Assembly (NCBI GenBank): GCA_021555075.1
Contig: JAKGBX010000003.1
Location: forward strand, 434,001 to 498,000
DNA: 64,000 nt
Direction of reading: 5' to 3'
Source of the DNA: Rhodobacteraceae bacterium LMO-JJ12
GTDB taxonomy: Bacteria; Pseudomonadota; Alphaproteobacteria; Rhodobacterales; Rhodobacteraceae
Of the stretch, positions 35,562 through 45,629 are shown in pieces. The position numbers were made by a program, and so were the translations under genes. The notes beneath the pieces were generated by a model, which was given only the letters and a program-made list of their open reading frames with translations, was not told where the DNA came from and did not search any database. The stretch's first letter is position 1; each line of letters begins with the position of its first letter.

Positions 35562-35773
35562 CGGCGCGACTCTACTTAACCCTGAGACAGGGTTGAGTGG
35601 AAACGCAGCGCAACACATCAATGTTGTGGGTGTCTCAAACCAAAACTGTAATTCAGGTTTATCTCGAAACGCTCTTTCATCAGGTGACGTTCCTGCTCAA
35701 CGCCTCCTCGGGAGGCTGACTGACCGCAACCGCGCGAGAACTGACGACGCTCGTGATATGTGGGTCGGGCGCC
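35562..35773. other. Convergent intergenic gap with repeat element
   Basis: 212 bp between moeA and ppk, which converge. It holds the first copy of a two-hairpin repeat (35566-35672); the rest shows nothing recognisable. The 19-bp hairpin 35566-35606 may act as a terminator, though there is no U-run. Confidence 0.5.
35566..35672 (+). repeat. Palindromic intergenic repeat, copy A
   Basis: Long hairpin: left arm 35566-35584, loop AGA, right arm 35588-35606, 17 of 19 positions paired (two wobble). A degenerate second hairpin follows, ending in ATCTCGAAACGCTC. The sequence aligns with 57281-57386 over about 105 bases, sharing TCTACTTAA, CAGGGTT, GTGGAAACGC, GCGCAA and CTCGAAAC. Confidence 0.7.
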
Positions 35774-37948
35774 TCAGTCTTCGTCGTGGGTGAGTTGCGG
35801 CACGTCCGAGGCGCCCGCCTTGCCGCGGCCCGAGAGCGAAGGGTTTTCCATGAAAAAGCGGTGGCAGTTGAAGGAGAACTCGCCCTCGGGGACCGTGGCG
35901 CGCTGAAAGCTGCCATCGGGGGACATGACCCAGCTTTGCGCCTGATCGGCCATGTTGGCGGCCATGATCTGATCGGTGATCTGGGCTTTGACGGTCGCGT
36001 TCAGGATCTCGATCAGGGTTTCGACGCGGCGGTTGAGGTTGCGCCCCATCCAATCGGCCGACGAGATAAAAACACGCGCCTTTTTGTGCGGCAGGCCTTT
36101 GCCTGCGCCAAAGCAGACGATGCGGGAATGTTCCAAGAAACGCCCGACGATGGATTTAACGCGGATGTTTTCGCTAAGCCCCTTGATGCCGGGGCGTAAG
36201 CCACAGATGCCACGAATTACCAGCGAGATTTTCACCCCTGCCTGCGAGGCCGTATAGAGCGCGTCGATCACTTCACTGTCGATCAGCGCGTTCATCTTGG
36301 CCCAGATTTCGGCCGGGCGACCGGCTTTGGCATGGTTGATTTCGTCGGCGATCATTCCAAGCAGCTTGGGCTTGAGCGTCAGCGGTGAGATGGCGAGGTT
36401 ATCGAGCGCCTCGGGGTGGGCATAGCCGGAGAGGTAATTGAATACCTTGGTGGCGTCGCGCCCGAGATCGGCGTCGCAGGTGAAGAGCGAGAGGTCAGTA
36501 TAAACCCGCGCCGTGATCGGGTGGTAATTGCCGGTGCCAAAATGGGTATAGGTGACGAGGCGATCATCCTCGCGACGCACCACGGTCGAGATTTTGGCAT
36601 GGGTCTTGAGATTGAGGAAGCCATAGACGACATGTGCGCCGGCGCGTTCGAGGCGGCGGGACTGGCGGATGTTGGCGGCTTCGTCAAAGCGGGCCTTGAG
36701 TTCAACGAGGGCGGTGACGGATTTGCCATCCTCAGCGGCTTCGCAGAGGGCCGAGACAATCGGGCTGTCGCGTGAGGTGCGATAGAGGGTCTGTTTGATC
36801 GCCACGACGTTGGGGTCATTGGCGGCCTGATTGAGGAAGCGCACCACCATATCGAAGGTCTCATAAGGATGGTGCAGCAGCATGTCTTTCTGCTTGATTG
36901 CGGCGAACATGTCGCCGTCAAAGTCCTGTACCCGTTCGGGGATGCGCGGGCTGAACAGCGGCCAAAGCAGATCGGGCCGGTCATCAACAACCATTTCATT
37001 GAGATTGGACATGCCGATGAGGCCGTCGACTTCGACAATTTCGTCATCGGTAACGTGCAGTTCGCGTTTGATCATTTCGAGCAGGGCCTTGGGGGGGGCC
37101 GCCGAAAGCTTCATGCGCACCACCTCGCCGCGACGACGGCGTTTGAGGGCGGTTTCAAACTCGCGCACAAGGTCTTCGGCCTCGTCCTCGACCTCGAGAT
37201 CGCTATCGCGCAGCACCCGGAACGAGCAATGCCCTTTGAGTGCATAGCCCGGAAAAAGCGAGTGGATATGTTCGAGCAGCAGGTCTTCGAGTGGCAAGAA
37301 ACGATGCGTGCCTTCGGGTGCGGGCAGGGGCACGAAGCGGTCGATCTGGTGCGGGATCGGCAGCAGCGCCTGAAGCTTGCGCTTGTCGGCCTTGCGTTCG
37401 AGTTGCAGCGCCAGCGAGAAGCCGGTGTTGGGGATGAACGGGAAGGGATGCGCCGGGTCGATTGCCAGCGGCGAAAGTACGGGAAAGACCTGGGTCAGGA
37501 AGGTGTCGCGCAGATGGCTGCGGTCGACTTCGGTCAGGGAGTCGCGCGTGCAAAGCGAGATTCCGGCGTCCTGCATTTGCGAGATGAGGGTGTCGAAGGC
37601 GGCCTGTTGATGGGCCATTAGGCGGCGCGCTTCGGCATGAATCAGCACCAGCTGTTCGGCCGGGCTTAGACCGTCGGCGGCAGGGGTGGTGACGCCTTCG
37701 CGGGCCAATTCGCGTAGCCCGGCAACGCGCACGGTATAGAATTCATCGAGATTGGTGGCCGAGATCGAGAGAAACCGCAGCCGTTCGAGCAGCGGCACGC
37801 GGGGATTTTCGGCCTCTTCCAGAACGCGCCAGTTGAAGCCCAGCCAACTGAGTTCGCGATTGTAGAAGCGGGCCGGGCTGGTGGGGTCGAATTCGGGCAG
37901 ATCGACCGGATCAGGAAACGGCGTTTCGAGAAAATTTGCGTTTGTCAT
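35774..37948 (-). CDS. ppk: Polyphosphate kinase 1
   Basis: 724 residues, standard length. Makes polyphosphate from ATP via phosphohistidine; membrane-associated. ATG 37948 is chosen because homology begins soon after ([21 protein letters not shown]); a 112-codon upstream extension is non-coding-like. Seen: [18 protein letters not shown] near 57, the catalytic His region [21 protein letters not shown] near 470, [16 protein letters not shown] near 430 and RGICGLRPG near 595. AAGGC precedes the start. In related genomes ppk follows hdaA directly; here a Hint gene on the opposite strand separates them and ppx is not next. Confidence 0.95.
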   Translation of the reverse strand: MTNANFLETPFPDPVDLPEFDPTSPARFYNRELSWLGFNWRVLEEAENPRVPLLERLRFLSISATNLDEFYTVRVAGLRELAREGVTTPAADGLSPAEQLVLIHAEARRLMAHQQAAFDTLISQMQDAGISLCTRDSLTEVDRSHLRDTFLTQVFPVLSPLAIDPAHPFPFIPNTGFSLALQLERKADKRKLQALLPIPHQIDRFVPLPAPEGTHRFLPLEDLLLEHIHSLFPGYALKGHCSFRVLRDSDLEVEDEAEDLVREFETALKRRRRGEVVRMKLSAAPPKALLEMIKRELHVTDDEIVEVDGLIGMSNLNEMVVDDRPDLLWPLFSPRIPERVQDFDGDMFAAIKQKDMLLHHPYETFDMVVRFLNQAANDPNVVAIKQTLYRTSRDSPIVSALCEAAEDGKSVTALVELKARFDEAANIRQSRRLERAGAHVVYGFLNLKTHAKISTVVRREDDRLVTYTHFGTGNYHPITARVYTDLSLFTCDADLGRDATKVFNYLSGYAHPEALDNLAISPLTLKPKLLGMIADEINHAKAGRPAEIWAKMNALIDSEVIDALYTASQAGVKISLVIRGICGLRPGIKGLSENIRVKSIVGRFLEHSRIVCFGAGKGLPHKKARVFISSADWMGRNLNRRVETLIEILNATVKAQITDQIMAANMADQAQSWVMSPDGSFQRATVPEGEFSFNCHRFFMENPSLSGRGKAGASDVPQLTHDED

Positions 37949-38379
37949 GGGAGCCTTATGGGGCGGTCTAATGGGGATGGTGGAATGCGAAAGAAGATAT
38001 TGCGCCTGATGCGGGGAGATGTCCAGCGGGCGGCGTGGCGCGGGAAGTGCAGTGAGGAGGAGCGGGGGCATGGAGGGGGCTTCCTGCGTCGGGTTCGGGG
38101 GAGCGGGTCGCGTCTTCACGCGGCATTTTTCTATTTTGGCATGGCAATGTGACAACTTTATAAAATTGCTCGCGTTTACGCGCAATTTGCGCCGGACGTT
38201 CCGGCGAGCGGCCAGCACCAAAGCCCAGAACATCTTCACGCGGTGCAAAGCCGCGTTTGGCGAAATTGCTAAAATTCTAAGCAAAGAGATGCCCTGTCTT
38301 AACCGTTCCGATTGGTTTGGGTGGCAAGTCTGCTCATGAGGTTTTGGATTCTATCCGGCTTTCGGCGTTGGAGGGCGAT
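37949..38379. other. Intergenic region between ppk and Hint gene, no gene seen
   Basis: 431 bp between divergent genes. GC-rich near ppk, AT-rich around 38130-38170. On the minus strand TTGTCA (near 38150) and TAGAAA about 17 bases on resemble a promoter for ppk, with a leader of roughly 165 nt. Short frames here are shadows or lack ribosome sites. Confidence 0.4.
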
Positions 38380-40203
38380 ATGGCCACAATCAATGGCAAT
38401 TCGGGGGATGATACCCTCGCGGGCTCAGATGATCCCGATTCCATTTTTGGGCAGGCGGGGGACGACACGATCACCGGGGGGGGCGGTGACGACAGCTTGT
38501 TTGGCGGCATTGGAGCGGATTCTCTGGACGGTGGAACGGGAGACGATTCTATTGTCGGCGGCAGCGGTGACGACACGCTTTATGGTGGCGACGGCGGCGT
38601 GCGCACGGCCGACCGCGTGGTTTTTCGCTGGGACAATATCCCCGATCCCGACAATGGCGGCAGCATTGATGGTGGCGATGAGATCGAAGAGGGTAGCCAG
38701 ACGGTCAACGGCGTCGTGGTCAGCTACGAGGTGAGCCATGATATAGGCCAGTTTGAGGACGATGAGCAGTATGTCAGCGGGATTGACGACGGTGCCAGGT
38801 CAATCAACGACGAAAGCGCGCTTGATCTCTATGATACGGGGACAGCCGAGATCGCGTTTTCAGAAGCAGTTGAGAATGTTCATTTCCGGGTCAATAACTT
38901 CGATGCCTATAACGAGCATCTGGTCATTCGCGCCTATGATGCGAACGGCAATCAGGTCGCTTATGACACTGCATTGGGATCAAATGTCACCGGGGCCGAC
39001 AACGATAGTGTCGCCGGGCTGGACACGTTCGAGGGCAAGGGCGGCGAGTATGATGATGATGATCATCAGGGCTCGCTTCTGATCCAGATCCCTGGTCCGG
39101 TGGCGCGGATCGAGATGGATTATACCAGTGTCAATGAATGGACGGTGACGATCACCGACATTTATTTCGATGACCCGGCGAGCGTGGTTGAGGCGGAAGC
39201 CGGTGATGACACTCTGATCGGTGGCGCGGGCGAGGATCTTTTGATTGGCGGGGAGGGCGACGACCTTCTGAGCGGTGGGGCGGGCAACGATACGTTCGAG
39301 TATCAGCCCGGCGACGGCCACGACACGATTACCGATTTCAATGCGGGTAATAGTGGCACGCTGAATGACGGCGATAGCAGAAATAACGATTTCATCGATC
39401 TGTCAGATTACTATCAAAGCCTGAGCGAACTGCGCGCGGATTTTCTTGATGATGGCGTGCTGAATCAATCGAACGCCACCGATCTTGATGACAACGCGAT
39501 CGACTGGGGCAATCGCGCTCAATTTGGCGATGGGTCGCTGACGTTAACTGGTGCCGAGGCAACCAGTTTCAAGACTGAGAACACCGGCGTCACCTGTTTT
39601 ACATCGGGCACCGCGATCCGCACGCCTGGGGGCGAGGCGCGGATTGACGATCTCAGGGTTGGCGATCTGGTTTGCACGATGGACAACGGCCCACAACCGA
39701 TTGCCTGGATCGGGCGGCGGTATGTCGGGCGCGAAGAGCTATTGCGCAACGAGCGGCTGCGCCCGGTGCTGATCAGAAAGGGGGTGTTGGGGGCGGCGCG
39801 CGATCTCTTGGTATCGCGCCAACATGGAATGTTGATCGGGCACGAGCATCTGGTGCGCGCAACCCACCTTGCGCGCACTGCGCGGGGCGTGCGCATTGCT
39901 CATGGCAAATGTCAGGTCAGCTATGTTCATCTGGGGTTTGAGACGCATCAGATCGTCTTTGCTGAAGGCTGTGCGAGCGAGAGTTTTTATCCTGGTCCGA
40001 TGGCGCTCGGAATGCTGACAGGGGCGGCGCGGGCGGATTTCGCGCGGGTGTTTGGGACGGATGTCGGGGCTGATGCCGGGCGTCGGATGATTCAATCCGC
40101 GTATGGCAATACGGCGCGACGGTTTTTGACGAGCGAGGGGGCAGTGCGTGGTTTTCTGCGCGGCGGAAACGAGCAAAATGGCTGCTTTCTGCGCAGTGCC
40201 TGA
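38380..40203 (+). CDS. Secreted RTX repeat protein with Hint (Hedgehog/intein) domain
   Basis: 607 residues; GGAGGG before ATG 38380. Order: RTX nonapeptide repeats (about 5-72, GGxGxDxLx type), a beta-rich domain (about 78-268) with VENVHFRVNNFD, IRAYDANGNQV and LIQIPGPVARIEMDY, a second RTX block (273-305), an acidic linker, then a Hint_2 domain from Cys406 (CFTSGTAIRTPGGEARIDDLRVGD) with SRQHGML near 479, and a 140-residue tail. RTX repeats bind calcium and are usually exported by type I secretion; no exporter gene is adjacent. Hint domains can self-cleave at the leading Cys; the tail suggests such processing but this is inference. Confidence 0.82.
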   Translation: MATINGNSGDDTLAGSDDPDSIFGQAGDDTITGGGGDDSLFGGIGADSLDGGTGDDSIVGGSGDDTLYGGDGGVRTADRVVFRWDNIPDPDNGGSIDGGDEIEEGSQTVNGVVVSYEVSHDIGQFEDDEQYVSGIDDGARSINDESALDLYDTGTAEIAFSEAVENVHFRVNNFDAYNEHLVIRAYDANGNQVAYDTALGSNVTGADNDSVAGLDTFEGKGGEYDDDDHQGSLLIQIPGPVARIEMDYTSVNEWTVTITDIYFDDPASVVEAEAGDDTLIGGAGEDLLIGGEGDDLLSGGAGNDTFEYQPGDGHDTITDFNAGNSGTLNDGDSRNNDFIDLSDYYQSLSELRADFLDDGVLNQSNATDLDDNAIDWGNRAQFGDGSLTLTGAEATSFKTENTGVTCFTSGTAIRTPGGEARIDDLRVGDLVCTMDNGPQPIAWIGRRYVGREELLRNERLRPVLIRKGVLGAARDLLVSRQHGMLIGHEHLVRATHLARTARGVRIAHGKCQVSYVHLGFETHQIVFAEGCASESFYPGPMALGMLTGAARADFARVFGTDVGADAGRRMIQSAYGNTARRFLTSEGAVRGFLRGGNEQNGCFLRSA

Positions 40204-40219
40204 GTGGCGCGATGTGGTG

Positions 40220-40891
40220 TCAGGAATGTGCGTCGAGCACTTCGGCGGCCAGCTTGCGATTGATCTCGCGGCCCTCGGTCAGGGCGGCATCATCCAGCGA
40301 AGCGACGACGCGGCGCGCCATGTCAAAGCTGCGGTCGATCCGGCGCAGCAGGTAGGGGATGGTATCGGGGGTGGGGGAAAGCTGACGGTCGCTAAAGAGC
40401 TTCATCAGCACGGCAGAGAGCAGCGCGTCATCCGGGCTTTCGACCAGAACCGAGACGGTGCCGTCCATGCGGCTTTTCAGATCAGGCAGGATCAGACCCC
40501 AGCGGACCGGCGGCAGATGTGCGGTGAATAGGATCGAATGCCCCTCGGCCAGCGTCAGGTTGTGCAGATGAAACAGCGCCACTTCGGCCTGGGCATTGCC
40601 CGCGATCATCGGGACATCTTCGAGTGCGATATTGCCGCTGGCCAGATTCGGGATATCAAGCCGGAGCAGGTCAGAGACGGAAACGATGCGCGCATTGGCG
40701 GCCTTGGCCCAGACGTGGGCGAGATGCGTCTTGCCCGCGCCCGATGGCCCGACCAGCGCCAGCTTGCGACCGGGCCAGGCGGTCCAGTTCTCGACCATCG
40801 CAACGGCGTTGGCGTTGGCTCGCGTGACGAAGAAATCTTCACGCCCCAGCGCCGTTCGGGCGGGCAGATCGAAGGACAGTTGTTGCGGCAT
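40220..40891 (-). CDS. hdaA: DnaA regulatory inactivator HdaA
   Basis: 223 residues, DnaA-type AAA+ domain without the DNA-binding domain. With the beta clamp it stimulates DnaA-ATP hydrolysis. N-terminal clamp-binding peptide QQLSFDLP at 3-10, Walker A VGPSGAGKTHL near 47-57, Walker-B-like region and sensor segment LFSDRQLSPTPDTI near 168. Its start shares one base with the stop of the AI-2E transporter (TAATG), so coupled with it. Confidence 0.92.
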   Translation of the reverse strand: MPQQLSFDLPARTALGREDFFVTRANANAVAMVENWTAWPGRKLALVGPSGAGKTHLAHVWAKAANARIVSVSDLLRLDIPNLASGNIALEDVPMIAGNAQAEVALFHLHNLTLAEGHSILFTAHLPPVRWGLILPDLKSRMDGTVSVLVESPDDALLSAVLMKLFSDRQLSPTPDTIPYLLRRIDRSFDMARRVVASLDDAALTEGREINRKLAAEVLDAHS

Positions 40892-42003
40892 TACTCAGCG
40901 GCGCCCCTGGGGTTCCGGGTGGCATCATCGTCGGGCAGGGCGGCCCCGAAATCGGAAGTGCCCCGATAGAGCAGGCTGTGGCGATATTGCGTGGAGAGGA
41001 ATCGCGTTATCACGCCAAGAGCCGCGGCCAAAGGCACCGCCACCAGCATGCCGACGAAGCCAAACAGCGAGCCGAACACCGATAGCGCGAAGATCAGCCA
41101 GACCGGGTGTAGCCCGACGCTGTCGCCGACAAGCTTGGGGGTCAGCACGTTGCCTTCGATGACCTGACCGAGCACGAAGATCCCGGCGACCAGCCCGAGT
41201 GAGACCCATTCGCCCCAAAACTGGAACAGCGCCAGCCCGATGGCAAGCACACCGCCGATGATGGCGCCAACGTAAGGAATGAAGGTGAGCGCGCCAGCGA
41301 CAAAGCCAACGACAAGGCCGAATTGCAGCCCTACCAGCATCAGCGCTACGGCGTAGTAGGTGCCAAGGATCAGGCAAACCGTGCCCATGCCGCGGATGAA
41401 CGCGGCCAGCGTGACGTCGATTTCGCCCGCAAGACGGCGGATCATCGGTGCGTGATCGCGCGGCAAGAGGTCATCAATGCGCTCGATCATGCGGTCCCAA
41501 TCATAAAGCAGGTAGACCGCGACCACGGGCACGATAACGAACAGTAGGACGATGTTGATGATCGAATAGGCCGAGCTGAGCACGGCATCAAGCAGCTCGC
41601 CACCGCGTTCCTGGACCTTTTCGCCGATGGTGAGAAGCGAGGTGCGCAGAGTGCTGTCGGCATCCATCAGGGAGGGAAACCGCTCGGTCAGGAAGCTTTG
41701 CAGATCCTTGGCCAGTTGCGGCGCGATGTTGAACAGAGCGATGGCCTGTTCGACCAGCGCCGGAACCACCAAAAGGGCCATTATGACGAAGATCAGGAGC
41801 GCCAGCAGAGTAATCACCCCGGTAGCGACGACGCGCGTGGCGCCCATCCGTTCGATCCGGTCGGCGAAGGGGTCGAGGAAATAGGCGACCGCCCCGCCGA
41901 GTACGAAAGGCAGGATCACATCGCCCAGGAACCACAGGATAACACCTAGCAGGATTGCGGCGATGCCCCAGTATTTGAGTTGTTGCTGAACCGGCAATGC
42001 CAT
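40891..42003 (-). CDS. AI-2E family (PerM) transporter
   Basis: 370-residue inner-membrane protein of eight predicted helices: PFVLGGAVAYFLDPFADRIER near 30, the YDWDRMIERIDDLLPRDHAP loop near 165, IGGVLAIGLALFQFWG and LTPKLVGDSVGLHPVWLIFAL (about 265-345). The family is named for AI-2 export or proton-driven exchange; members of PerM type have diverse or unknown roles. Upstream of and overlapping hdaA. Confidence 0.9.
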   Translation of the reverse strand: MALPVQQQLKYWGIAAILLGVILWFLGDVILPFVLGGAVAYFLDPFADRIERMGATRVVATGVITLLALLIFVIMALLVVPALVEQAIALFNIAPQLAKDLQSFLTERFPSLMDADSTLRTSLLTIGEKVQERGGELLDAVLSSAYSIINIVLLFVIVPVVAVYLLYDWDRMIERIDDLLPRDHAPMIRRLAGEIDVTLAAFIRGMGTVCLILGTYYAVALMLVGLQFGLVVGFVAGALTFIPYVGAIIGGVLAIGLALFQFWGEWVSLGLVAGIFVLGQVIEGNVLTPKLVGDSVGLHPVWLIFALSVFGSLFGFVGMLVAVPLAAALGVITRFLSTQYRHSLLYRGTSDFGAALPDDDATRNPRGAAE

Positions 42004-42302
42004 GCTGCTTCCTTGTGTTGATACTTCACATTGACCATTCGCGCCCCGGTTTCAAGGGGTGGGTCGCGTTTGACTCTGAACTGCACACAGAAGGCTGGTG
42101 GTTGTGACGACAGAATGTGCGGGCCTGGGCGATGGTGCTCGATCTCCCGGCACAGCCGAAGTGAGTGCGATTGCGAATAGCACGAACGCTCGCTTTTGCG
42201 TTGGGCTGGCCGGGCGACAGACTTGCGTGCGCTGGCGGCACTTGCTCTTGGGCATCACAAGCCTTAGGCAATTCCCAACACCGTTCTGACAAGGAAATCA
42301 TG
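42004..42302. other. Intergenic region between AI-2E transporter and proS
   Basis: 299 bp between divergent genes. Holds both promoters; no tRNA, riboswitch or conserved frame was recognised. AAGGA lies seven bases before proS. Confidence 0.45.
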
Positions 42303-43655
42303 ATGCGCCTCACCCGTTATTTTCTGCCCGTTCTAAAGGAAAACCCCGCCGAGGCGCAGATTGTGAGCCATCGGCTGATGCTGCGTGCCGGCATGATCAA
42401 GCAGGCCAGCGCGGGGATATATTCGTGGTTGCCGCTGGGTTTCAAGGTGCTGCGCAAGATTGAGAATATCGTGCATGAGGAGCAGATGCGCGCAGGCCAT
42501 ATCCCGATGTTGATGCCGACGCTGCAAAGCGCCGATCTGTGGCGCGAGAGCGGGCGCTATGACGATTACGGCGAAGAGATGCTGCGCATCACCGACCGGC
42601 ATAAACGCGACATGCTATATGGTCCGACGAATGAGGAACTGATCACGGATATTTTCCGCAGCAACGTCAACTCCTACAAGGACTTGCCGATGACGCTCTA
42701 TCATATCCAATGGAAGTTCCGCGACGAGATCCGGCCGCGCTTTGGGGTGATGCGGGGGCGTGAATTCCTGATGAAGGATGGTTATAACTTCGATTTGACC
42801 AAGGAAGACGCGCTGCACGCCTATAATCGCCACTTGGTGAGCTATCTCAGAACCTATGAGCGCATGGGGCTTCAGGCGATCCCGATGCGCGCCGATAGCG
42901 GCCCGATTGGAGGCGATGACACGCATGAATTTCTGGTGCTGGCCGAGACTGGCGAGAGCGAGGTTTTCTATGACAGTGCAGTGACGGATATCCGTCTCGG
43001 ACTGCGCGAGATTGACTATGACAATGTCGCGCAATGCCGCGCGGTGATGGAAGAGTTCACCTCGCTTTACGCGCGCACCGATGAAACCCATGATGCGGCA
43101 ACGTTCAACGAGGTTCCCGAGGATCGCCGCCGCGTGGCGCGGGGTATTGAAGTCGGCCAGATCTTCTATTTCGGCACCAAGTATTCCGACGCCATGGGCG
43201 CCACGGTGCAGGGCCCGGACGGCAAGCCCGTGACGGTGCACATGGGGTCTCACGGGATCGGCGTGAGTCGCCTGTTGGGGGCGATCATCGAAGCCAGCCA
43301 TGACGACAACGGCATCATCTGGCCCGAGGGCGTGACACCGTTTCATGTCGGGATCGTGAACGTCAAACAGGGCGACGCTGAGGCTGATGTCGCCTGTGAC
43401 AAGCTTTATGGCGCGCTGCAGGCTGTAGGGCTGGAGCCATTGTATGACGACCGCAATGAGCGCGCGGGGGGCAAATTCGCCACGATGGATCTGATTGGGC
43501 TGCCCTGGCGCATCACGGTGGGGCCGCGCGGCTTGAAAAACGGCGTGGTCGAATTGACAAGTCGGCGCACGGGCGAAAGCGAAGAAATAGAGCCGCAAGA
43601 GGCTGTGGCGCGGCTGGTGAAGATCTATGAAGAGCACATGGTGCGCGGGATTTGA
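42303..43655 (+). CDS. proS: Prolyl-tRNA synthetase, short alphaproteobacterial type
   Basis: 450 residues, class II synthetase without the INS editing insertion (full bacterial type is about 570). Charges tRNA-Pro. Tandem ATG at 42300 and 42303; the second gives better spacing to AAGGA. Motif 1-2 region: [20 protein letters not shown] near 40, [10 protein letters not shown] and [23 protein letters not shown] near 137; motif 3 [14 protein letters not shown] near 320; anticodon-binding domain at the end. Lack of INS is known for this group, with editing supplied by separate proteins. Confidence 0.95.
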   Translation: MRLTRYFLPVLKENPAEAQIVSHRLMLRAGMIKQASAGIYSWLPLGFKVLRKIENIVHEEQMRAGHIPMLMPTLQSADLWRESGRYDDYGEEMLRITDRHKRDMLYGPTNEELITDIFRSNVNSYKDLPMTLYHIQWKFRDEIRPRFGVMRGREFLMKDGYNFDLTKEDALHAYNRHLVSYLRTYERMGLQAIPMRADSGPIGGDDTHEFLVLAETGESEVFYDSAVTDIRLGLREIDYDNVAQCRAVMEEFTSLYARTDETHDAATFNEVPEDRRRVARGIEVGQIFYFGTKYSDAMGATVQGPDGKPVTVHMGSHGIGVSRLLGAIIEASHDDNGIIWPEGVTPFHVGIVNVKQGDAEADVACDKLYGALQAVGLEPLYDDRNERAGGKFATMDLIGLPWRITVGPRGLKNGVVELTSRRTGESEEIEPQEAVARLVKIYEEHMVRGI

Positions 43656-43666
43656 GCCGCGTTTCC

Positions 43667-43695
43667 GCTTCATCTTGCTAAAAAATATCCCCGCG
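43667..43695 (+). repeat. Short dispersed intergenic motif, copy 3
   Basis: GCTTCATCTTGCTAAAAAAT followed by ATCCCCGCG. Similar motifs at 16707-16735 and 24051-24079 share RTTTCATCTTKCY and an A-run. Lies 12 bases after the proS stop. Confidence 0.45.
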
Positions 43696-43770
43696 GAGCG
43701 CTCCGACGCTATTCGGAAGCGCTCTCTTCTGATATTGTGCCACTAACAAAAGAGGCACGAGGCAGAGCAC

Positions 43771-44286
43771 ATGCTTCTCAGAGCAATAACACTGGCCGGC
43801 GGGTTTGCCGGGGCGGTTGGGATGTCGCAGTTCCCCGAGTATTCGCAACAATATGTGCAGCGATTGGGCGGGGCTGTGGATGAGCTGAACCGCTTCGTCG
43901 CCGAGTTTGACGGCGATGCGGCCGAGGTGGGCCTGTCGCGGGCGGCGGCGCTTGACGATTTGGCGCAAGGCGGGGCGATGGGACAAAAACGGGCTGAAAC
44001 CATGGGCGCGACGTTGTCGCGCTATGAGCGTCTGAATGCTAATTTGACCACGCTTGAAACGGCGGGGCCATTTACGCAGGCCTATCTGACGGCACGCTCG
44101 CATGACAGAGAGATTGCGGTGAAGGCTTGGGCGGCTTTCAAACCGGCTTTGCCGATCACATTTGAGGGGGCGGTTTTTGCCGGAATTGGACTGATTGCAG
44201 GTATAACAGCGACCGGTGCAATTCTGGCGTTGCTGCGTGGGCTGTTCGGGTGGCGTAAATCGCCTATGGCAGCGCCATCGGCTTGA
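43771..44286 (+). CDS. DUF2937 family protein
   Basis: 171 residues. A hydrophobic segment begins at MLLRAITLAGGFAGAVG and a longer one lies near the C-terminus (VFAGIGLIAGITATGAILALLRGLFG); between is a helical soluble region with QYVQRLGGAVDELNRFVAEFD. Fits DUF2937, an inner-membrane family of unknown function. 54 bp before the lolC start on the same strand; coordinate expression is possible. Confidence 0.8.
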   Translation: MLLRAITLAGGFAGAVGMSQFPEYSQQYVQRLGGAVDELNRFVAEFDGDAAEVGLSRAAALDDLAQGGAMGQKRAETMGATLSRYERLNANLTTLETAGPFTQAYLTARSHDREIAVKAWAAFKPALPITFEGAVFAGIGLIAGITATGAILALLRGLFGWRKSPMAAPSA

Positions 44287-44339
44287 CCTGAGGCACCCCC
44301 CGGCGCAGATTGCGCGCAACCAAGACCATCGGAGCAGGC

Positions 44340-45629
44340 ATGGCAGGCAAGACCCCCCCCTTCGCGGCGTTCGAATTCATGATCGCCTGGCGTTACCTGC
44401 GCGCGCGGCGCGCCGAGGGTGGTGTCAGCGTGATGACCTGGATCTCTCTGATCGGGATTACCCTGGCAGTAGCGGCATTGATCGCGACGCTTTCGGTCAG
44501 GGCCGGGTTTCGCGCTGAACTGGTTGATACGATCCTTGGCGCAAATGCGCATGTGACTCTCTATAACGCAGGAGAAGCTGACCCCGTGAGCGGGCGGATC
44601 GACCGCACGATTGCCGATTACGAAGGCATGGCCGAGCGGGTACGCGCCGTGCCGGGTGTGGTCCGGGCGGCCCCCCTTATCAAGGGCCAGGTGATGGCGA
44701 ATGCTCAGGGGCGCAACGCCGGGATCGAGGTCTTTGGCATCGCTCTTGACGATCTCAGGACCATTCCGCGAGTCGCCGACCCCAAGGAGGCGCAGGGCGA
44801 CATCGGGCGTTTTGACCAAGGGATTGCCATCGGCTCGGGCGTGGCGCGCGAGTTGGGCGTGGCGGTGGGCGACAGGGTCAAGATCATCAGCCCGAATGGC
44901 GTGAAGACCGCCTTTGGTACCTCGCCGCGGGTGAAGGCCTATGAGGTGGTCTATGTGTTCACTGCCGGGCGCTATGACATTGATCGCACACGGGTTTATA
45001 TGCCGTTTGGCGAGGCGCAAATTTTCTTTAACCGTGAAGGCGTGGCCGACGAGTTGGAAGTGATGGTCGCGACGCCCGAAAATGTCGACGCGCTGTCGCT
45101 TGATATCCTGCGGGCGGGAGGAGAGCGTGCGCTCTTGTGGACCTGGCGCGACGCAAGTGGGTCGTTCCTGCGGGCGCTTGATATCGAGGATAACGTGATG
45201 TTCGTGATCCTCAGCGTACTTGTGTTGATCGCAACGATGAACATCGTGTCGGGCCTGATCATGCTGGTCAAGAACAAGGGGCGCGACATCGGGATTTTGC
45301 GCACTGTCGGGCTGACCGAAGGGTCGGTGCTGCGGGTGTTCTTCATCTGTGGTGCGTTTACCGGGATCATTGGTACGGCGCTGGGCGTGGGGTTGGGCTG
45401 TCTGTTTGCGATCTATATCGACCAGGTTTTCGGCTTCGTGAACTGGATGTCGGGTGGGCAGGCCTGGGATCCGTCGATCCGTGGGATCTATTATCTGCCC
45501 GCGAAATTACAGGTGAATGATGTGATGTCGGCTGTGGGGTTGAGCCTTGGGTTGTCGTTCATCGTGACGATTTTCCCGGCGCGCCGGGCGGCGCGGATGA
45601 ACCCGGTGGAGGCGTTGCGCTATGAGTGA
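44340..45629 (+). CDS. lolC: Lipoprotein-releasing ABC transporter permease LolC/LolE
   Basis: 429 residues. With LolD it extracts lipoproteins from the inner membrane for LolA. GGAG precedes ATG 44340. First helix after the cytosolic motif FEFMIAWRYLRARRAEGGVSVMTWISLIGI, large periplasmic domain about 50-270, then three C-terminal helices with the FtsX-type core MFVILSVLVLIATMNIVSGLIMLVKNKGRDIGILRTVG. Alphaproteobacteria usually have one LolC/E gene, so the C versus E name is arbitrary. Overlaps lolD by eight bases. Confidence 0.92.
   Translation: MAGKTPPFAAFEFMIAWRYLRARRAEGGVSVMTWISLIGITLAVAALIATLSVRAGFRAELVDTILGANAHVTLYNAGEADPVSGRIDRTIADYEGMAERVRAVPGVVRAAPLIKGQVMANAQGRNAGIEVFGIALDDLRTIPRVADPKEAQGDIGRFDQGIAIGSGVARELGVAVGDRVKIISPNGVKTAFGTSPRVKAYEVVYVFTAGRYDIDRTRVYMPFGEAQIFFNREGVADELEVMVATPENVDALSLDILRAGGERALLWTWRDASGSFLRALDIEDNVMFVILSVLVLIATMNIVSGLIMLVKNKGRDIGILRTVGLTEGSVLRVFFICGAFTGIIGTALGVGLGCLFAIYIDQVFGFVNWMSGGQAWDPSIRGIYYLPAKLQVNDVMSAVGLSLGLSFIVTIFPARRAARMNPVEALRYE

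Noticed and set aside
37949-38379. Short frames between ppk and the Hint gene
   Set aside because: No ribosome site and translations look like random GC-rich sequence; one is only the N-terminal extension of ppk.
38380-38600. Repeated GGCGGxGACGAx sequence in DNA
   Set aside because: Codes for RTX nonapeptide repeats; not a CRISPR or satellite array.
39595-40203. Hint domain as an intein splicing element
   Set aside because: No host protein is rejoined; the domain is C-terminal with a family-specific tail, so Hint_2 self-processing is the better reading.
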